A stretch of DNA of 64,000 bases, taken from NCBI RefSeq assembly GCF_009870125.1, contig NC_046679.1, positions 8,680,001-8,744,000 on the forward strand. Direction: 5' to 3'. Within the stretch, counting starts at the first letter, position 1. Each line of letters begins with the position of its first letter. A program made the position numbers and the translations under genes. Under the pieces are notes generated by a model. That model was not told the origin of the DNA and did not search any database. It saw only the letters and a program-made list of their open reading frames with translations. Below are positions 23,401 through 34,953 of this stretch, piece by piece. This DNA comes from Drosophila pseudoobscura (taxonomy: Eukaryota; Arthropoda; Insecta; Diptera; Drosophilidae).

Positions 23401-24264
23401 TGCTGGTGGGCGTTGGCTGCTGCCCATCCACAACCGACTCTGAGAAAGAGGCAATGGTGAGGCGACTATCACTGGATACCTGCGACAGTTGCGAGGCCTG
23501 CGATGCACCATTCACCGAGTCCAAGGTGTTCAAGGAGCCATTGTTCAGATCCTCCTTGTTAGCAGTTGGCTTGTCTTCGCTCAGAGGCTCAAATGATGGC
23601 GAAGTGTCGTCATCATAGTTCCTATCATCCACACCCGGGGGCAGGTCATCATCTTTGCTGTCGTCCTTCCCATCGGATTGCACTGTGCCGCGGTCAGAGT
23701 CGGGGCTGATTTGTTCCAGATCTGTGGGTAGTAGACTGGCAGAGGTGGTCTCCACATTCAGCAGGCTGCTGCCGTTCATGTGGCCAGCATATGGCGGCAA
23801 CGGCGGCGCTGGCAGCAGCGTCGGCCTTGGTGGCGGGGCAATGGTAGGTGGAGGCGGCGGTGTGATGCCTAGATACTTGTAAGCAATGCTTTCGATCTTT
23901 GGCTCAAATATGGTGGCAACCTTTGGATTAACCACTTGGTCCACGATCTGATCCACTCCCTTTTCCAGGACATCGGAGCTGAAATGTTTACAGCGTTTAA
24001 TTTGGCTTTGTCAGGCCTTCTGGTCGTCCAAAATACTTACTCAAGCAAATGCTTGCGCAGTCTTTCCCGCAATTGGACCTTGTTTGTGTCTGGCGTCCAG
24101 CGTTGTTTGGCCAGAAAGTCGTTCACTGCCGTCTCCACCCGATTGCGTACGTTCTGATATGCGGGCTTGGTGTCCACATCGGCTAGACAACAGTTGAAAC
24201 GAAATTCGTCGAAAACGCCCTGCGATTTCACCTCCTCAATGAGGTTTTTTACAAAATCGTCCAT
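20420..24264 (-). CDS. BOD1: BOD1/Shg1-domain protein, SET1/COMPASS-associated
   Basis: Four exons (24264-24041, 23978-23245, 23187-20905, 20553-20420) give about 1,124 aa. Residues 1-115 are the BOD1/Shg1 domain (FVKNLIEEVKSQGVFDEFR, CLADVDTKPAYQNVRNRVE, VDQIVDQVVNPKV). The body is disordered: a proline tract (TPPPPPTIAPPPRP), a PPPEP-type repeat block (22,730-22,990), a Ser/Lys/Arg/His-rich RS-like block (21,950-22,450) and acidic stretches. The last exon encodes the conserved tail RYTNDDLYKPRPVLSQ shared with human BOD1L1. BOD1L1 binds SET1A/H3K4 methyltransferase complexes and protects stressed replication forks; Shg1 is the yeast COMPASS subunit. It is divergent from Mes-4, another histone methylation gene. 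Confidence 0.9.
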
Positions 24265-24469
24265 CGTCTATTTAATTTACATGCGCTGCGAGTTGTTGTC
24301 AAAAGGTGGGCGTACGAGCCTGCGAATCTAAAATCTGCTTTTAGTATTTTTATATTATTTCAGATTTACACTTTATAATGATACAAATTTGTCTAGTGAT
24401 GCTTGTCGATTGAAATAACAATGATTTAAATCGGACTGTCGAAATTGAGAAATATGGATTAGCCAACTA

Positions 24470-24840
24470 GCACCGAAATAATGAAAATTGTATAATTTTA
24501 GCGAAAGATATCAATGTTTTTCTTTTAAGGGGGCTTTAGTAGGCCAAGTTCGGTTTGTCATCATCCGAGACGCTATATTGTTGTTGAGGAGCAAAAACAG
24601 CAATCGCCGTAGCAAGAAAACAAGTCAAGTATTCAAAACAAGCCAGTCAAGTAGAAAATAGATTCATTAATTGGATATAATTATGTGGGCAGGGCTGAGA
24701 GTTATAGATAGTTAGTAATATTCCACGGAATATCAAAATCGAGGAACTTGAATTCATCAGTTTTTAAATTGAGACGGTATATTTCTGAGGGTCGGTCGGT
24801 ATATTTGCGACAAATCCGCGGTCACACTGGGCCATGGTTG
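24470..24840 (+). repeat. Dispersed promoter-associated repeat, copy 2 (BOD1/Mes-4 gap)
   Basis: Ordered blocks shared with the other copies: ACCGAAATAATGAAAATTGT..ATAATTTTAGCG (24474-24502), AAGGGGGCTTTAGTAGGCCA with CATCATCCGAGACGCTA (24527-24575), AACAAGCCAGTCAAGTAGAA with ATTCATTAAT (24636-24675), TAATATTCCACGGAATATCA (24717-24736), then GGTATATTT and GGTCACACT. The repeat points towards Mes-4. Confidence 0.65.
24795..24829 (+). promoter_or_regulatory. Motif 6 + Motif 1 core promoter of Mes-4
   Basis: GTCGGTATATTT (24795-24806) fits fly core-promoter Motif 6 (KTYRGTATWTTT). CGGTCACACTG (24819-24829) is a perfect Motif 1 (YGGTCACACTR), bound by M1BP. The pair is typical of TATA-less housekeeping promoters and lies about 115 bp before the ATG. 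Confidence 0.75.
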
Positions 24841-24940
24841 CATGCGATAGAAATTTTGGCGCACGCGAAGCGCTGTTTTTCTTTCGATTGATGGTTTTGT
24901 GCTGGAATTTGGTTGTTAAGTATAGTAAATTAAACGAATA

Positions 24941-27900
24941 ATGAAGATAAGTGCGGGTGCACACTCGGAAACGGATGGTGTGGGTGCCCAATCCAATTTA
25001 TCGTTCAATGCTGATGGTACAGCTACCGGGGACGCGGCTGCAGGCAACGCCGAGTCCGTAGCATCCCAGATAACGGAGCATCCAGAAAAGGCAAAGGAGA
25101 AGCGTAGAAAACGCAGCAAAATTGTGGCTCATGATGGCGACTCTGTGACAGAGTTGACCGAAAACGACTTGAATGGCTATTTGAGTCCGAAAAACGCGCC
25201 ATTCGCCATAAAAAAACAGCAGCGTCTCTCAGGGTTGAACAGTAAGTACCCACTATGACACACTTTTACTTTTAATCGTTTTGCTCGTATGCTAATATGC
25301 TTTCTTGTGTGTGTTTGTGTGTGTATGCCTTACGTTAACAGGAAAGCGCGATTTAATTAATTTGCAGTCGGCATTGAGCCCCAAATACATTGGCTTTGCG
25401 AATGCCAACTCCCCGACGCCATTGTCCGACTCGGACGACACTGTGCGCACAACGCGTCGTCGCTTCACTCAAGCAGCAGCCCTCAACAGCAGCAACAACA
25501 ACAACCACTGCGAGCTGCAGCCCAGGGACAATGACGCGGCAACAGAATCACCAAAGACCTTGGAAGGGACACCGCTGCTAGATCGCGGCGATAGCAAAAA
25601 CTACATAAGCCCCATCGATAAGCTTCTAATGAAAAATGGCGCCAGCTCGCCAAACAGCACAGGCTTCGAAACAGATCCTGAAGACGTGGCACCACTAGCC
25701 GCCCGCCTGAGTCTGAGACGTAAACTGAAGCGGGCTGCAAAAACGAGTCCGCAGGAAGATCGGACAGAGGAAGCAGCGACTACAGAGATGATGGAACAGA
25801 TAGAGACGACTACAGAGATGGAAAAGAAGACAGAAGAAGAAGCGACTACAGAGATGGAAAAGCGGACAGAGGAAGCAGCGACTACAGAGATGGTTAAAAA
25901 AGAAGAACCAACTCTAGGCGCGGAAAATCAGACAGAGGAAGCAAATGAAAAAATTGAAAAACAAAATGAAGAATCTACTTCTGAGATGGTAGAGCCCCCA
26001 GAGAAAGTTCCTTCTGTGAAGGAAGAACCAATGGAAATAACCGATTTACAACCAAAAGAAGTCTCCGATGCTAAAATCGAAGACGCCGTCCCCCTCAGCA
26101 CGGATGGAAACTCCGAGTCGGAGTCTCGGGCTTCTTCCTGCGATGTGGTCAGTAGCAGCAGTATTTCGTTGAGCAACGAAAACGCACAAGACTTGCCTGG
26201 CGAGCCTACCGATACGAGTAGCAAAACCATTGAGTCCACTGACGAACCGAACGACCCTGACCCTGACCCTGACCCAGACTCTGAATCGGGGTTTGCCTTG
26301 CCAGCGGCAACATCAACAGACATGAAATCCCCTGGGGAGCTGAGCCCGACAGCCTTCCGGCAGCCCGAGGACAACGGATACGTGAAGTCGCCATCTTCGG
26401 TGAGCCTGGACAGCGCCAAGGGTTTGTCCATAGTCACGGATCCGGGCTGGGGCACCTATCAGGTGGGTGATCTGTATTGGGGAAAGGTATTTTCGTACTG
26501 CTTCTGGCCGTGTATGGTGTGCCCGGATCCGTATGGTCAGATTGTGGGCAACCTTCCGGCCCATCCGCAGCGCACATCGACGGACAACGCCCCCTTGCCC
26601 ATCCAGGTGCATGTGCGCTTCTTTGCCGACAGCGGGCGGCGCAACTGGATTAAGCCCGAGAATCTCCTTATCTTTGCCGGCCTCAAGGTATACGAGGAGC
26701 AGCGCGAGGAGGTGCGCATCAAGTATGGCAACAGGAGCGGCAAGTACCGCACCATGGTGCCCAAGCGGACGAAACTAGATGTCTGGCGGCAGGCCATCGA
26801 CGAGGCCCAGCTGGTGGCGGAAGTGCCCTACCCCGAGCGACTCGAGAAATTCTATCAGATTTATGAGAGCGTTGTGTGAGTAGACACGCCAAAGAGAGAC
26901 CCAGAGACCACAGCTAATCAATGTCCCTTTTCGAATCATTTCAGAACCATTAACAAACAGAAACGGAAGCGCACCAACTCCATGACGACGCAGGACACGT
27001 CGGATGTGGGTAGCAGCCTGTACGACTCCACAGACAACTTGCATGCCAAGGCCCATCTGCAGCTGATGAACGTGAAACGCGAGCGCTCAGTGACGCCCGT
27101 AAGTCCCGCCTTCTCGCCCGTCAAGAAGAGTCAGATGCGTACCAAGCGACGAAAGCTGAGCAAAGGAGCTGAGGCGGAGACTGGCGGCGGCACCGTGCCA
27201 TCGGAAAGTGTGGCAGGCGCGGAGAAGAATACCACTCCCTCCAATTCGGGGGGCATCTATGAGAATCCAGAGTTTCGTCAGCTATTCGATGCGATCCAGG
27301 AATATGTGATGGTCTATCGTCACGACGAGAAAGTAGAAAAGGTGCTTCGGGCCGTTGTGGGCAATATCTGGTCATTGAAGCAGCTCCAGTTGCGCGAACT
27401 AGAGCGAGAGTTGGCCTACGGCGAAATGGATCAGGAACAGCTTGGATCGGCAGTCGTTGAACGGGAACGCGGCACCGGCACCACCCAGCGGCTGTCCAAT
27501 CGCCTGAAAACGCTGGTGGAGCGAAGAAGCCGTACACCAGTGGTTACGCCCAGTGGTACGCCGACACCCACCGCCAGCAGCACCATCGGTGGGGCGGAGA
27601 TGCGTCTTTCGGAAATTTCCAAGCCGAAAAAGCCAGTGAATCGGCCCATCGAGGAGGTGGTCGAAGATATATTCCAGCTGGACAGCAAGTACCTATTCCG
27701 CGGCCTCCCCCGCGGCACCGTCTGTAAATATTGCTTCAAACCCGGCTCGAATCTGCTGCAGTGCTCGCGGACCTGCCACAGTTGGATGCATGCCGATTGC
27801 CTGGAGAGCAAGAGGAATGGCCTGGCCGCATCCAAAAAGGAAGGAATGAAGCTTAAAGCTTTGGAAGATGTGTCTACAGCCTCCTCCACCACGCCGCCCG

Positions 27901-29877
27901 TTCCCGCAGCGGAGCACATAACAGGCGATGCGCCGGACGCTTTAGCCACTATCGCTACTGCTGCACCGACTGCTCCCACCTTAGAAGTGATCTGCCATGA
28001 GTGCAATGTGAACGGAGAAGCAAGCTGTTGCATTTGCCTTCAGGTGTTGCCGCCCGCACACCCCTCGCCGTCCCCCGGCTCGCCGCTGAAAGAAGGCTCA
28101 AGCGAGGCAAAGGAAGCCACGCCAGTGGACGGCACGATGATAATGTGTGGCCAAAACCTGTGCGGCCGCCAATACCACGCCGGATGCTGCAAATACTGGC
28201 CACAGGCGATCGCCAGCAGCTCACTGACCCGCTGCCCCCTGCACGTTTGCCACACGTGCGTCTCGGACAATCCCCGTAAATTCCTACCGGTGGGCAGCAG
28301 CAAGCTTACGCGCTGCGTCAAATGCCCAGCCTCGTACCATCAGGACTCGCGCTGCATACCCGCCGGCAGCCGGATGCTGACCACCACGAACCTCATCTGC
28401 CCGCGACACAATGTGGCCAAGACCGATGCCCACTTGAATGTCCTGTGGTGCTTCATCTGCGTCAAGGGCGGGGAGCTGCTGTGCTGCGAGACCTGTCCCA
28501 TTGCCGTGCACGCGGGCTGTCGCAAGGTACCGATCAAAAAGCACGAGAACTACATCTGCGAGGAGTGCGAGAGTGGACGACTGCCGCTCTATGGGGAGAT
28601 CGTTTGGGCCAAATTCAACAACTTTCGCTGGTGGCCGGCCATTATCCTGCCGCCCACGGAGATACCGAACAACATTCTCAAAAAGGCCCACGGCGAGAGC
28701 GAGTTTGTGGTGCGATTCTTCGGCACCCACGATCACGGATGGATACCACGACGACGTGTCTACCTGTATATCGAGGGCGACACTGGGGAGAAGCTGAAGC
28801 CCAGGTCGCAGCTGCACCGAAAATTCTATAACGGCATTGAGGAGGCCACGCGATTTATGAAAATCACCAAGGCCAGGCGCCACGAGCAGATGGTGGCTCG
28901 CGGTATTAAGGTGAATCCGCCACCATATGTGAAAATCAGGATCAACAAGGCAGTGCCGCCAGTGAAGTTCATCACGAATTCGGAGGAACACAGCACATGT
29001 GATTGCCGGCCCGAGGATGAGCATCCGTGCGGCGCCAACTCCAACTGCCTCAATCGGATGCTGTTCAACGAATGCCATCCGGAGTACTGTCGGTGCGGCG
29101 ACCGATGCGAAAATCGCATGTTTGAGACCCGCAAATCGCCCCGCATGGATGTGGTCTATATGAATGCCCGTGGATTCGGGCTTGTCTGTCGTGAGCCCAT
29201 CGCCGAGGGCGATTTCATCATCGAGTATGTGGGGGAGGTGATCAATCAAGAGGAGTTCCAACGGCGCATGCTCCGGAAGCAAAAGGATCGCGACGAGAAC
29301 TTCTACTTCCTTGGCGTTGAGAAGGAGTTCATTATCGATGCCGGCCCAAAGGGAAACCTGGCCCGCTTCATGAATCACTCATGCGAGCCCAATTGCACCT
29401 CACAAAAATGGACTGTCAACTGCACCAATCGTGTGGGACTCTTCGCCATTCAGGACATTCCAGCGGTAGGCATTGCCAGAAGAACGCACTTAAGTACATA
29501 ATTCAAGCTAATATAATCATTTCATGTGCCAATGCAGGAGACGGAGCTGACGTTCAATTATCTGTGGGATGATCTGCTGAATGACAAAAAGAAAGCCTGC
29601 TACTGTGGCTCGGAACGCTGTTCCGGGGAGATAGGCGGCAAGCTTAAAGATAAGGTAAAGTATTGCCCGTCTTTTGTTTCAGGCCAATCCTAGATTCCTA
29701 ATCGATCTCTATCTGTGTATGCAGCCCAGCAATGTAAAGCTGAAGCAACAGCAACGCAGCAGAGGAGCTGCCATTCGAATCCATGTACCTCCGGCCAAGA
29801 AGGGAAAGAAGTCTGTTCCCAAGATCAAGCACGTGAGCGCCGACGATGAGCTCGAAGAGGCTAAAAAGAATCAGTAA
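24941..29877 (+). CDS. Mes-4: Mes-4, NSD-family histone H3K36 methyltransferase
   Basis: Exons 24941-25241, 25342-26875, 26945-29465, 29538-29654 and 29725-29877 encode about 1,541 aa. Order of domains: a disordered acidic N-terminus with a degenerate ATTEMEK-type repeat (25,765-25,900), a first PWWP-like domain ([18 protein letters not shown], about 475), a cluster of PHD fingers (about 870-1150), a second PWWP ([20 protein letters not shown]), AWS ([17 protein letters not shown]), SET with YVGEVI and NHSCEPNC, and a post-[14 protein letters not shown]. All SET catalytic motifs are present, so it should be active. It deposits H3K36 methylation and recruits partners on active chromatin. It is slightly longer than the D. 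melanogaster protein as I recall it, mostly in the disordered N-terminus. Confidence 0.96.
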
Positions 29878-30076
29878 AACGGAAGGAAGCGAGGATATTT
29901 TTTTGTAATTTTTTTGTTTGTTTTGATGGCGCCGCTCTTTTATGGCTGGATGGATACCAACCGATGGGGACGATATATACTATTTTTTATTACGCGCATA
30001 TTTATTAATTTTATGTTACGTTTATCAGATACCCGACAAATGAGTGAGGTCACGCAAGAATTGGTTTTCATTTCAA

Positions 30077-30082
30077 AATAAA
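30077..30082 (+). terminator. Poly(A) signal of Mes-4
   Basis: AATAAA 200 bp past the Mes-4 stop. The whole 29878-30502 interval is the tail-to-tail gap with minotaur. A - strand AATAAA near 30144-30149 would serve minotaur, in which case the two transcripts would nearly abut. No other gene is seen there. Confidence 0.5.
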
Positions 30083-30502
30083 ACACGATACCATACGTAA
30101 TGTTTTTAAGTCTTCTATTTGTCTAGGATATAAAATTATAAAGTTTATTCAATCAGTTCAGTATAGGAGTCGATTCTAGATAGTTTGTATTGTATTTACT
30201 TTTCATTTTGTTTGCTTTGCTATGCTTTGTTTTATGCCCTATGCTTTATGTATGTTAAATGATGTAAATGAATTTGTTCATATATTTCGTTGGTTGTTAA
30301 AGCTAGCACTTTGGCATACATACATACTTACGTACGTATACGGGTAACTCTCGTATGACTATAAAACTAGACATATTTTAGTCGGTAAGATCTAGGAGTA
30401 TGCACTGTAATCTTAAGTGAGGATATACATACACTATACACACACCACACGTCGAGCGAGTCGAGTCGAGTGCCAAAAATAAATCAACACCATATTGTTT
30501 GG

Positions 30503-33500
30503 TTAGGGGTTGATCTGCAAGTAACCAGCATTTAATTTTGGCACAATGGCGTCTATCTTTTTGACAATCGTGTTGAGACTATCCCGCGACATCTCGTAGA
30601 GCGTGTTGAGAGAGATGAGGCGCATACCCTGCTGGTTGCACACCTCAATCACAGACCATTTCTCTAAAAGCTTCAGACAGTTGCGCACGGAATCGGTAGA
30701 TATGCTTTCAGCTGTTCAAAATGGAAATGTAGTCAGATTTTACATAGATTGCAGGATGTCGTTCGAAATACCCACCATAGATGCAGCTTCCGCGCTTCAC
30801 TTTGGCGGACAAATCGTTGATCACAAAGTTTATAAACTCTGACTCAAGCATTGAGTTTCGGTGAAGTATCTGCAGGGCTTGGGCCACCGTCAAGTATGTA
30901 CAGGCGAATGGTGATAGCACCTCGCAGATGTTGCGCTGCTGCTGAAGTGTTTCGCTACAGAAAAGCAGCTTGGCACCCTCATCATCGTTCTCGTTGTTCT
31001 CCACACACAGATAGTCGTCATCATCGTCGACGTCTATATGTTGTGCCAAGTTCCTGGCTCTAGACCTGTCTAGAAAATTGATCTCCTTATCCTAAAGAAG
31101 AACGTACAAATATGTAAATAAGTGCTGGACTTTAGTGGACATTTAGCTGTACCTCTTCTGTCAATCGAATGTAATCACGGAACAACAGATCATTCAGATG
31201 ATTATCGAGCAAGTTCTCCAATACTTGTGTGGGCTTGTTCAGTATGAACTCGTAGCGATATATCTGGCAGTTCTCCAGTGCCGCTTCAATCAGCTTCTTG
31301 CGCGATACGGCTGCCGCAGTGTCGGATGACCCCGGGGTCTCGGGTAGCAGCGAATGGAACGTAGTCATCAGAATCGAATTGAGGGCAAAGTGCGGGGCCA
31401 GCGCATTCGAGTAGTAGGCCAGCTCGATGACGCTCTCCACTGAGTCGACGGCACGAATGAACATGCGGCCGTTCTCGTTACGTGTGCGGGAAACCAGACC
31501 TACAAAATGACAGCTGTATAAGGGGGAATTTCCGGGCTAGAGCTAATAGATACCTGAGCCTAGCAGCTCACAGGCGTACTCCAAGACATGCGAGGATTCG
31601 CCTGCGAACCCAATGTCCTTGCAGCCAGACAACGAATTGCGCAAATCGTCCAACGCTGCGGCCAGCAACTGTTCTTCGGCACCTTGGCGGTAGCGGGTGA
31701 GCAGCAGAAAGGCCAGTGCATTGGTGGACATCACAGATGTGGCAGCTGCACAGTCGAAGACTACCTGCCGCGAGATGCTTTCGATGAGATTGCGATGCTC
31801 TTCACACACCACATCGGTGCCATAAAGCGATGACGTCGATTGGTTATGCTGCAGAGTTCTACAAGATTCAAGCGGTAAAATAAACTCGAAATTAGATCAT
31901 AATGAGTGCGTACTTGACTACAGGCTTGTAGATCTTGGCACTGCCATCTTCGTTGGCGATTTGGTTGAACGAATTGACCAGCTCGCGTATCGAGTATGGT
32001 TCATTGAAGTCAATGCGCATGCGGCCGTACTTGGAGTTGAGCGCCTTCCAGATGCCTGAAATGGCCTTTGTGAAGGACTCTGGGATTTTCTTCTCTCCCT
32101 TCTGCTCGCGCACAAAGTTTCCATCGACGAGGCGTTCATAGTTGACTGAAACGGGGACTAGGAGAGCATCTGGAATGCTGCCGTCCATGAAGGCATTCAC
32201 AATCACAGAGAGGATGCCGCCCTTCGGCATGCACGGCTTGCCCGTGCGCGTTCGTCCGCCCTCGATAAAAAACTCAACATTGTGGCCCTGCTTCAGGGCG
32301 TGGGTCAGGTATAGGTGGAGTGCCGCGCGGTAGAGCACATCCTTCTTCCCCTCCACCGGATCGATTTTGCGCTTAATGAAAAAGGCCCCAAGACCACGGA
32401 GCAGTCCACCAAAGACGGGAATCTGCAGGTTGTTGCCAGCGGCCACCAGGGGACTGCGAATGTCGTTGTTGGTCAGAATAAAGGTGACCATGATGTAGTC
32501 CAAGTGACTGCGATGCAGTGGCACAAATATCAACGGTGTACCGGGCGACCGTTCCGATGCGGTTTTGAGCATTTCAATCTGTTTAGTGTTCGTCACGACG
32601 CCAGACAGGAAGCATGGCAACAGCTTGTACAGGATCCAAGAGGTAAAGGCGAGCAGGCCATTGTTTAAAGTGGAGCCCATTTCCTTCAGTATACTGATGG
32701 CACGTTGCTCCTGTTTGCGCAAAATAGCTTGGTACGATATGCCCTTGCTCTCGTCCTCCTCCTCGTGATCACCGCTAACGCTGCGCGTGAGCAGTCGATG
32801 TCCGTTTTGGGCATAGCGCTGCTCCCGCAGATCCTGTTCGGCAGCCTGCTTAATCGCAAGTTTCAGTGCGGGATCATTGTGAACGATTTCGGTAACCTGC
32901 AGCGTGCGTGTTTAGGTTATTAATGGTACAAACTGGGAGCGCAGAGATCTCGCGACGCTTACCTGTCGGTATTCAAACTTCTCGCTGCGAAATACCTGCG
33001 CGACATAGGGGAAGATCACACCCCAATCAAAATAGCCCTTGAACGGTTTGTATCCAGCGTGCGGCGTCAGCTCCAGCATGTTCTGGGTACCAATGCCATG
33101 TGCAACAGAGCTTTGCACTTTTGGCTCCTACAACGAGAACGAGATCAGGGAACACTGCGGTGATGCAATTGCTGTGCATATATCTGATGTTCGTGAATGA
33201 AATTTTACCTCGAACCAGCCACGAGCCTTAAATCCATCCAATGCCATTATAAATATGAGATTCTTTCTTACGCGCTGCCAGTAATAGAGATTCGAAGTAC
33301 AAAATATATCATTTCTGGCCCGGCTTTTTTCGTAAGCAGACAATCGACAGGTTATCGATTACGATTGGCAGGTGACACCGGACTAGGTGGCAACGCAGGA
33401 TAAAATATACAACTTCTCATTATTTGTAATTCATTGAATGGACAGGCTTATCAGCGATGACTGAGCATTTGCGTCACAGTTTCGAGCTGAGGCAGGGTTC

Positions 33501-33654
33501 AAATGATGGCTTTGATGATAAGAGTCACGTCACACTTACATTCGTTGAGCGCAGCGTGACCAACAGATCGCTGCGTATGGTATTGATCTTCCCCAAAGAC
33601 GTGCGGTAGCTCAGATTCAAATTAGGAAACAAGTTGGCGATAATTATGGGTGCC
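30503..33654 (-). CDS. mino: Minotaur, mitochondrial glycerol-3-phosphate acyltransferase (GPAT1-like)
   Basis: Seven firm exons: 33274-33209, 33127-32963, 32896-31914, 31858-31554, 31499-31153, 31091-30776 and 30711-30503 (796 aa), plus a likely upstream exon 33654-33540. The acyltransferase blocks are complete: HRSHLDY (block I), GLGAFFIKRKI (II), FFIEGGRTRTGKP (III) and LLVPVSVNYERL (IV). HRSHLDY marks the GPAM/GPAT1 type rather than peroxisomal DHAPAT. It acylates glycerol-3-phosphate at the outer mitochondrial membrane; in flies the orthologue is also needed for germline piRNA production. An acidic DVDDDDDY stretch lies in exon 31091-30776. The initiator codon is unresolved: exon 33274-33209 holds an ATG at 33247, but the frame stays open upstream into the exon at 33540-33654, so the true start may be further 5'. 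Confidence 0.9.
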
Positions 33655-34254
33655 CTGCGAAGAACAAAACAATCAGTTATTATCAATTCTTAAGCATGTG
33701 TATTGCAGTCGCATTGGTCTCCACTTAACCACCGATTGCTTCAAATCAGTAGCTCGCAATTAAAAATACAACACCTCTTTCGATTGCAGAGGGGTCTACA
33801 GTCCAACTTTGTTTGAGTTCAATACCCTATACTTCTGCACATGTGTATGTACATTGTACATACATATGTATGTGGATTAAAGTTAGTATACATTTTAAAG
33901 TAATTGCTTGTGGTAGCGCTGCTGATAAGTGTATAGTTGCCATATAAAATATGGCACAGAATTGAACTTTGAGCCGCCATTGTTGGATCGAATCATCGAA
34001 ATAAAAAATCAGCTGATGCTACTTGTTTGCTGCTACTAAATGGAATAATAATAAAAATGCCCATAAGTTTTCTCATAAACCAGATAAATATCGCTAAGCT
34101 TTGAATTTTACCGCCCAAACAGTGCTGCCAGATCTCTGCAGATGACTTTCCCTGTCCCAAGATCCGTTAGATTCTCGACTCCCCACTCCACTCTTAACCA
34201 GAAGTCACGCCACCGAAAGCTTGTTAAAATCAAAAATTCCCAACTACCCTGGCG
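33655..34254. other. Head-to-head intergenic region minotaur / RING gene
   Basis: About 600 bp with the first exon or leader of mino and the promoter of the RING gene. A short ATACCCTATACTTC string near 33823 recalls the end of the 52.9-kb MITE but has no partner. I see no Motif 1, DRE or repeat-family copy. Confidence 0.4.
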
Positions 34255-34953
34255 ATGTTTCGTGTGCACTGCAACAAGTGCTCCAGGAGACGCGACGTTG
34301 AGCCGACCATACCGTTCCAACTGACGCGATGCCATCACATTATCTGTGGCCCCTGTCTAACAGTTTGCGCTGCCGAAAAGAAGTGCCCAATGTGCGAGCA
34401 CCCACTGCAGACGATCGCCATTAGTCGGGACATGCCCATCGGTGTGGCCAACTATTTCCAGGACCCCACTAAATTTCTCCAGCTCTACCGGAAGATAAGC
34501 AAGTTCCAAAGCGAGCAAAGATCATCCGACAACCTTCACTTCTGGCGCAGAGAGCAGAAACATGAAGAATTGCAGCTGAAGCTCAACGGCTACACCAAAA
34601 TGGAGGCTCAGCTGAATCAGCAAACGAAGGTGGAGAAGAAACGCATCGCCGAACTACGCGAGTACATTGCCTTTCACGAACGTCCGGCGGTGGACAGCTT
34701 GGAAGCCAGCTTAAGTTCAAACGAATATATAGCAGCCAGGGGCCGCAGCAACAGTCGCCACGGCCTCCGTCCCCGAACTCCCTCCGAGAACCCCACAACA
34801 GACAACACGCTATCGGATGATTTGGTGGAGAGCTTCTGTATGCACTCGGAAGTAGACTTTGGAACAAAGAAATCGAAGCATTCAATATCCACATCGACGC
34901 ATCGCTCGTCCGTGAGAAACTCAGGCGGCCAGCGTCAGGACTTTCAAATTTAA
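34255..34953 (+). CDS. nenya: Zip3/RNF212-like meiotic RING protein (nenya/narya/vilya group)
   Basis: A single-exon ORF of 232 aa. Residues 6-47 are a C3HC4 RING: C6-C9, C26-H28, C31-C34, C44-C47 (ends KKCPMCEHPL). A coiled coil follows at about 85-140 (EQKHEELQLKLNGYTKMEAQ and on), then a Ser/Arg/Thr-rich tail. RING, coiled coil and Ser-rich tail at this length is the architecture of Zip3/RNF212/HEI10 proteins, E3 ligases that promote double-strand breaks and crossovers in meiosis. Drosophila has three (vilya, narya, nenya). I chose nenya because it is the autosomal copy on the same arm as these neighbours, from memory. The family call is firmer than the paralogue call. Confidence 0.75.
   Translation: MFRVHCNKCSRRRDVEPTIPFQLTRCHHIICGPCLTVCAAEKKCPMCEHPLQTIAISRDMPIGVANYFQDPTKFLQLYRKISKFQSEQRSSDNLHFWRREQKHEELQLKLNGYTKMEAQLNQQTKVEKKRIAELREYIAFHERPAVDSLEASLSSNEYIAARGRSNSRHGLRPRTPSENPTTDNTLSDDLVESFCMHSEVDFGTKKSKHSISTSTHRSSVRNSGGQRQDFQI

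Larger units (their letters stand above)
24265..24940. other. Head-to-head promoter region BOD1 / Mes-4
   Basis: 676 bp between the two start codons. The first ~200 bp is BOD1 leader and promoter. The middle is a dispersed-repeat copy (24470-24840), which contains the Motif 6 and Motif 1 elements of the Mes-4 promoter. I see no ORF or RNA gene. Confidence 0.6.

Noticed and set aside
28284-29378. 364-codon open frame opposite Mes-4
   Set aside because: It lies wholly over the Mes-4 PWWP/SET exon, in a frame kept open by codon bias; no independent evidence.
33480-33540. GGTTCAAAT strings resembling a tRNA B box (also near 2070)
   Set aside because: No A box, acceptor stem or cloverleaf can be built around them. 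I see no tRNA or rRNA gene in the window.
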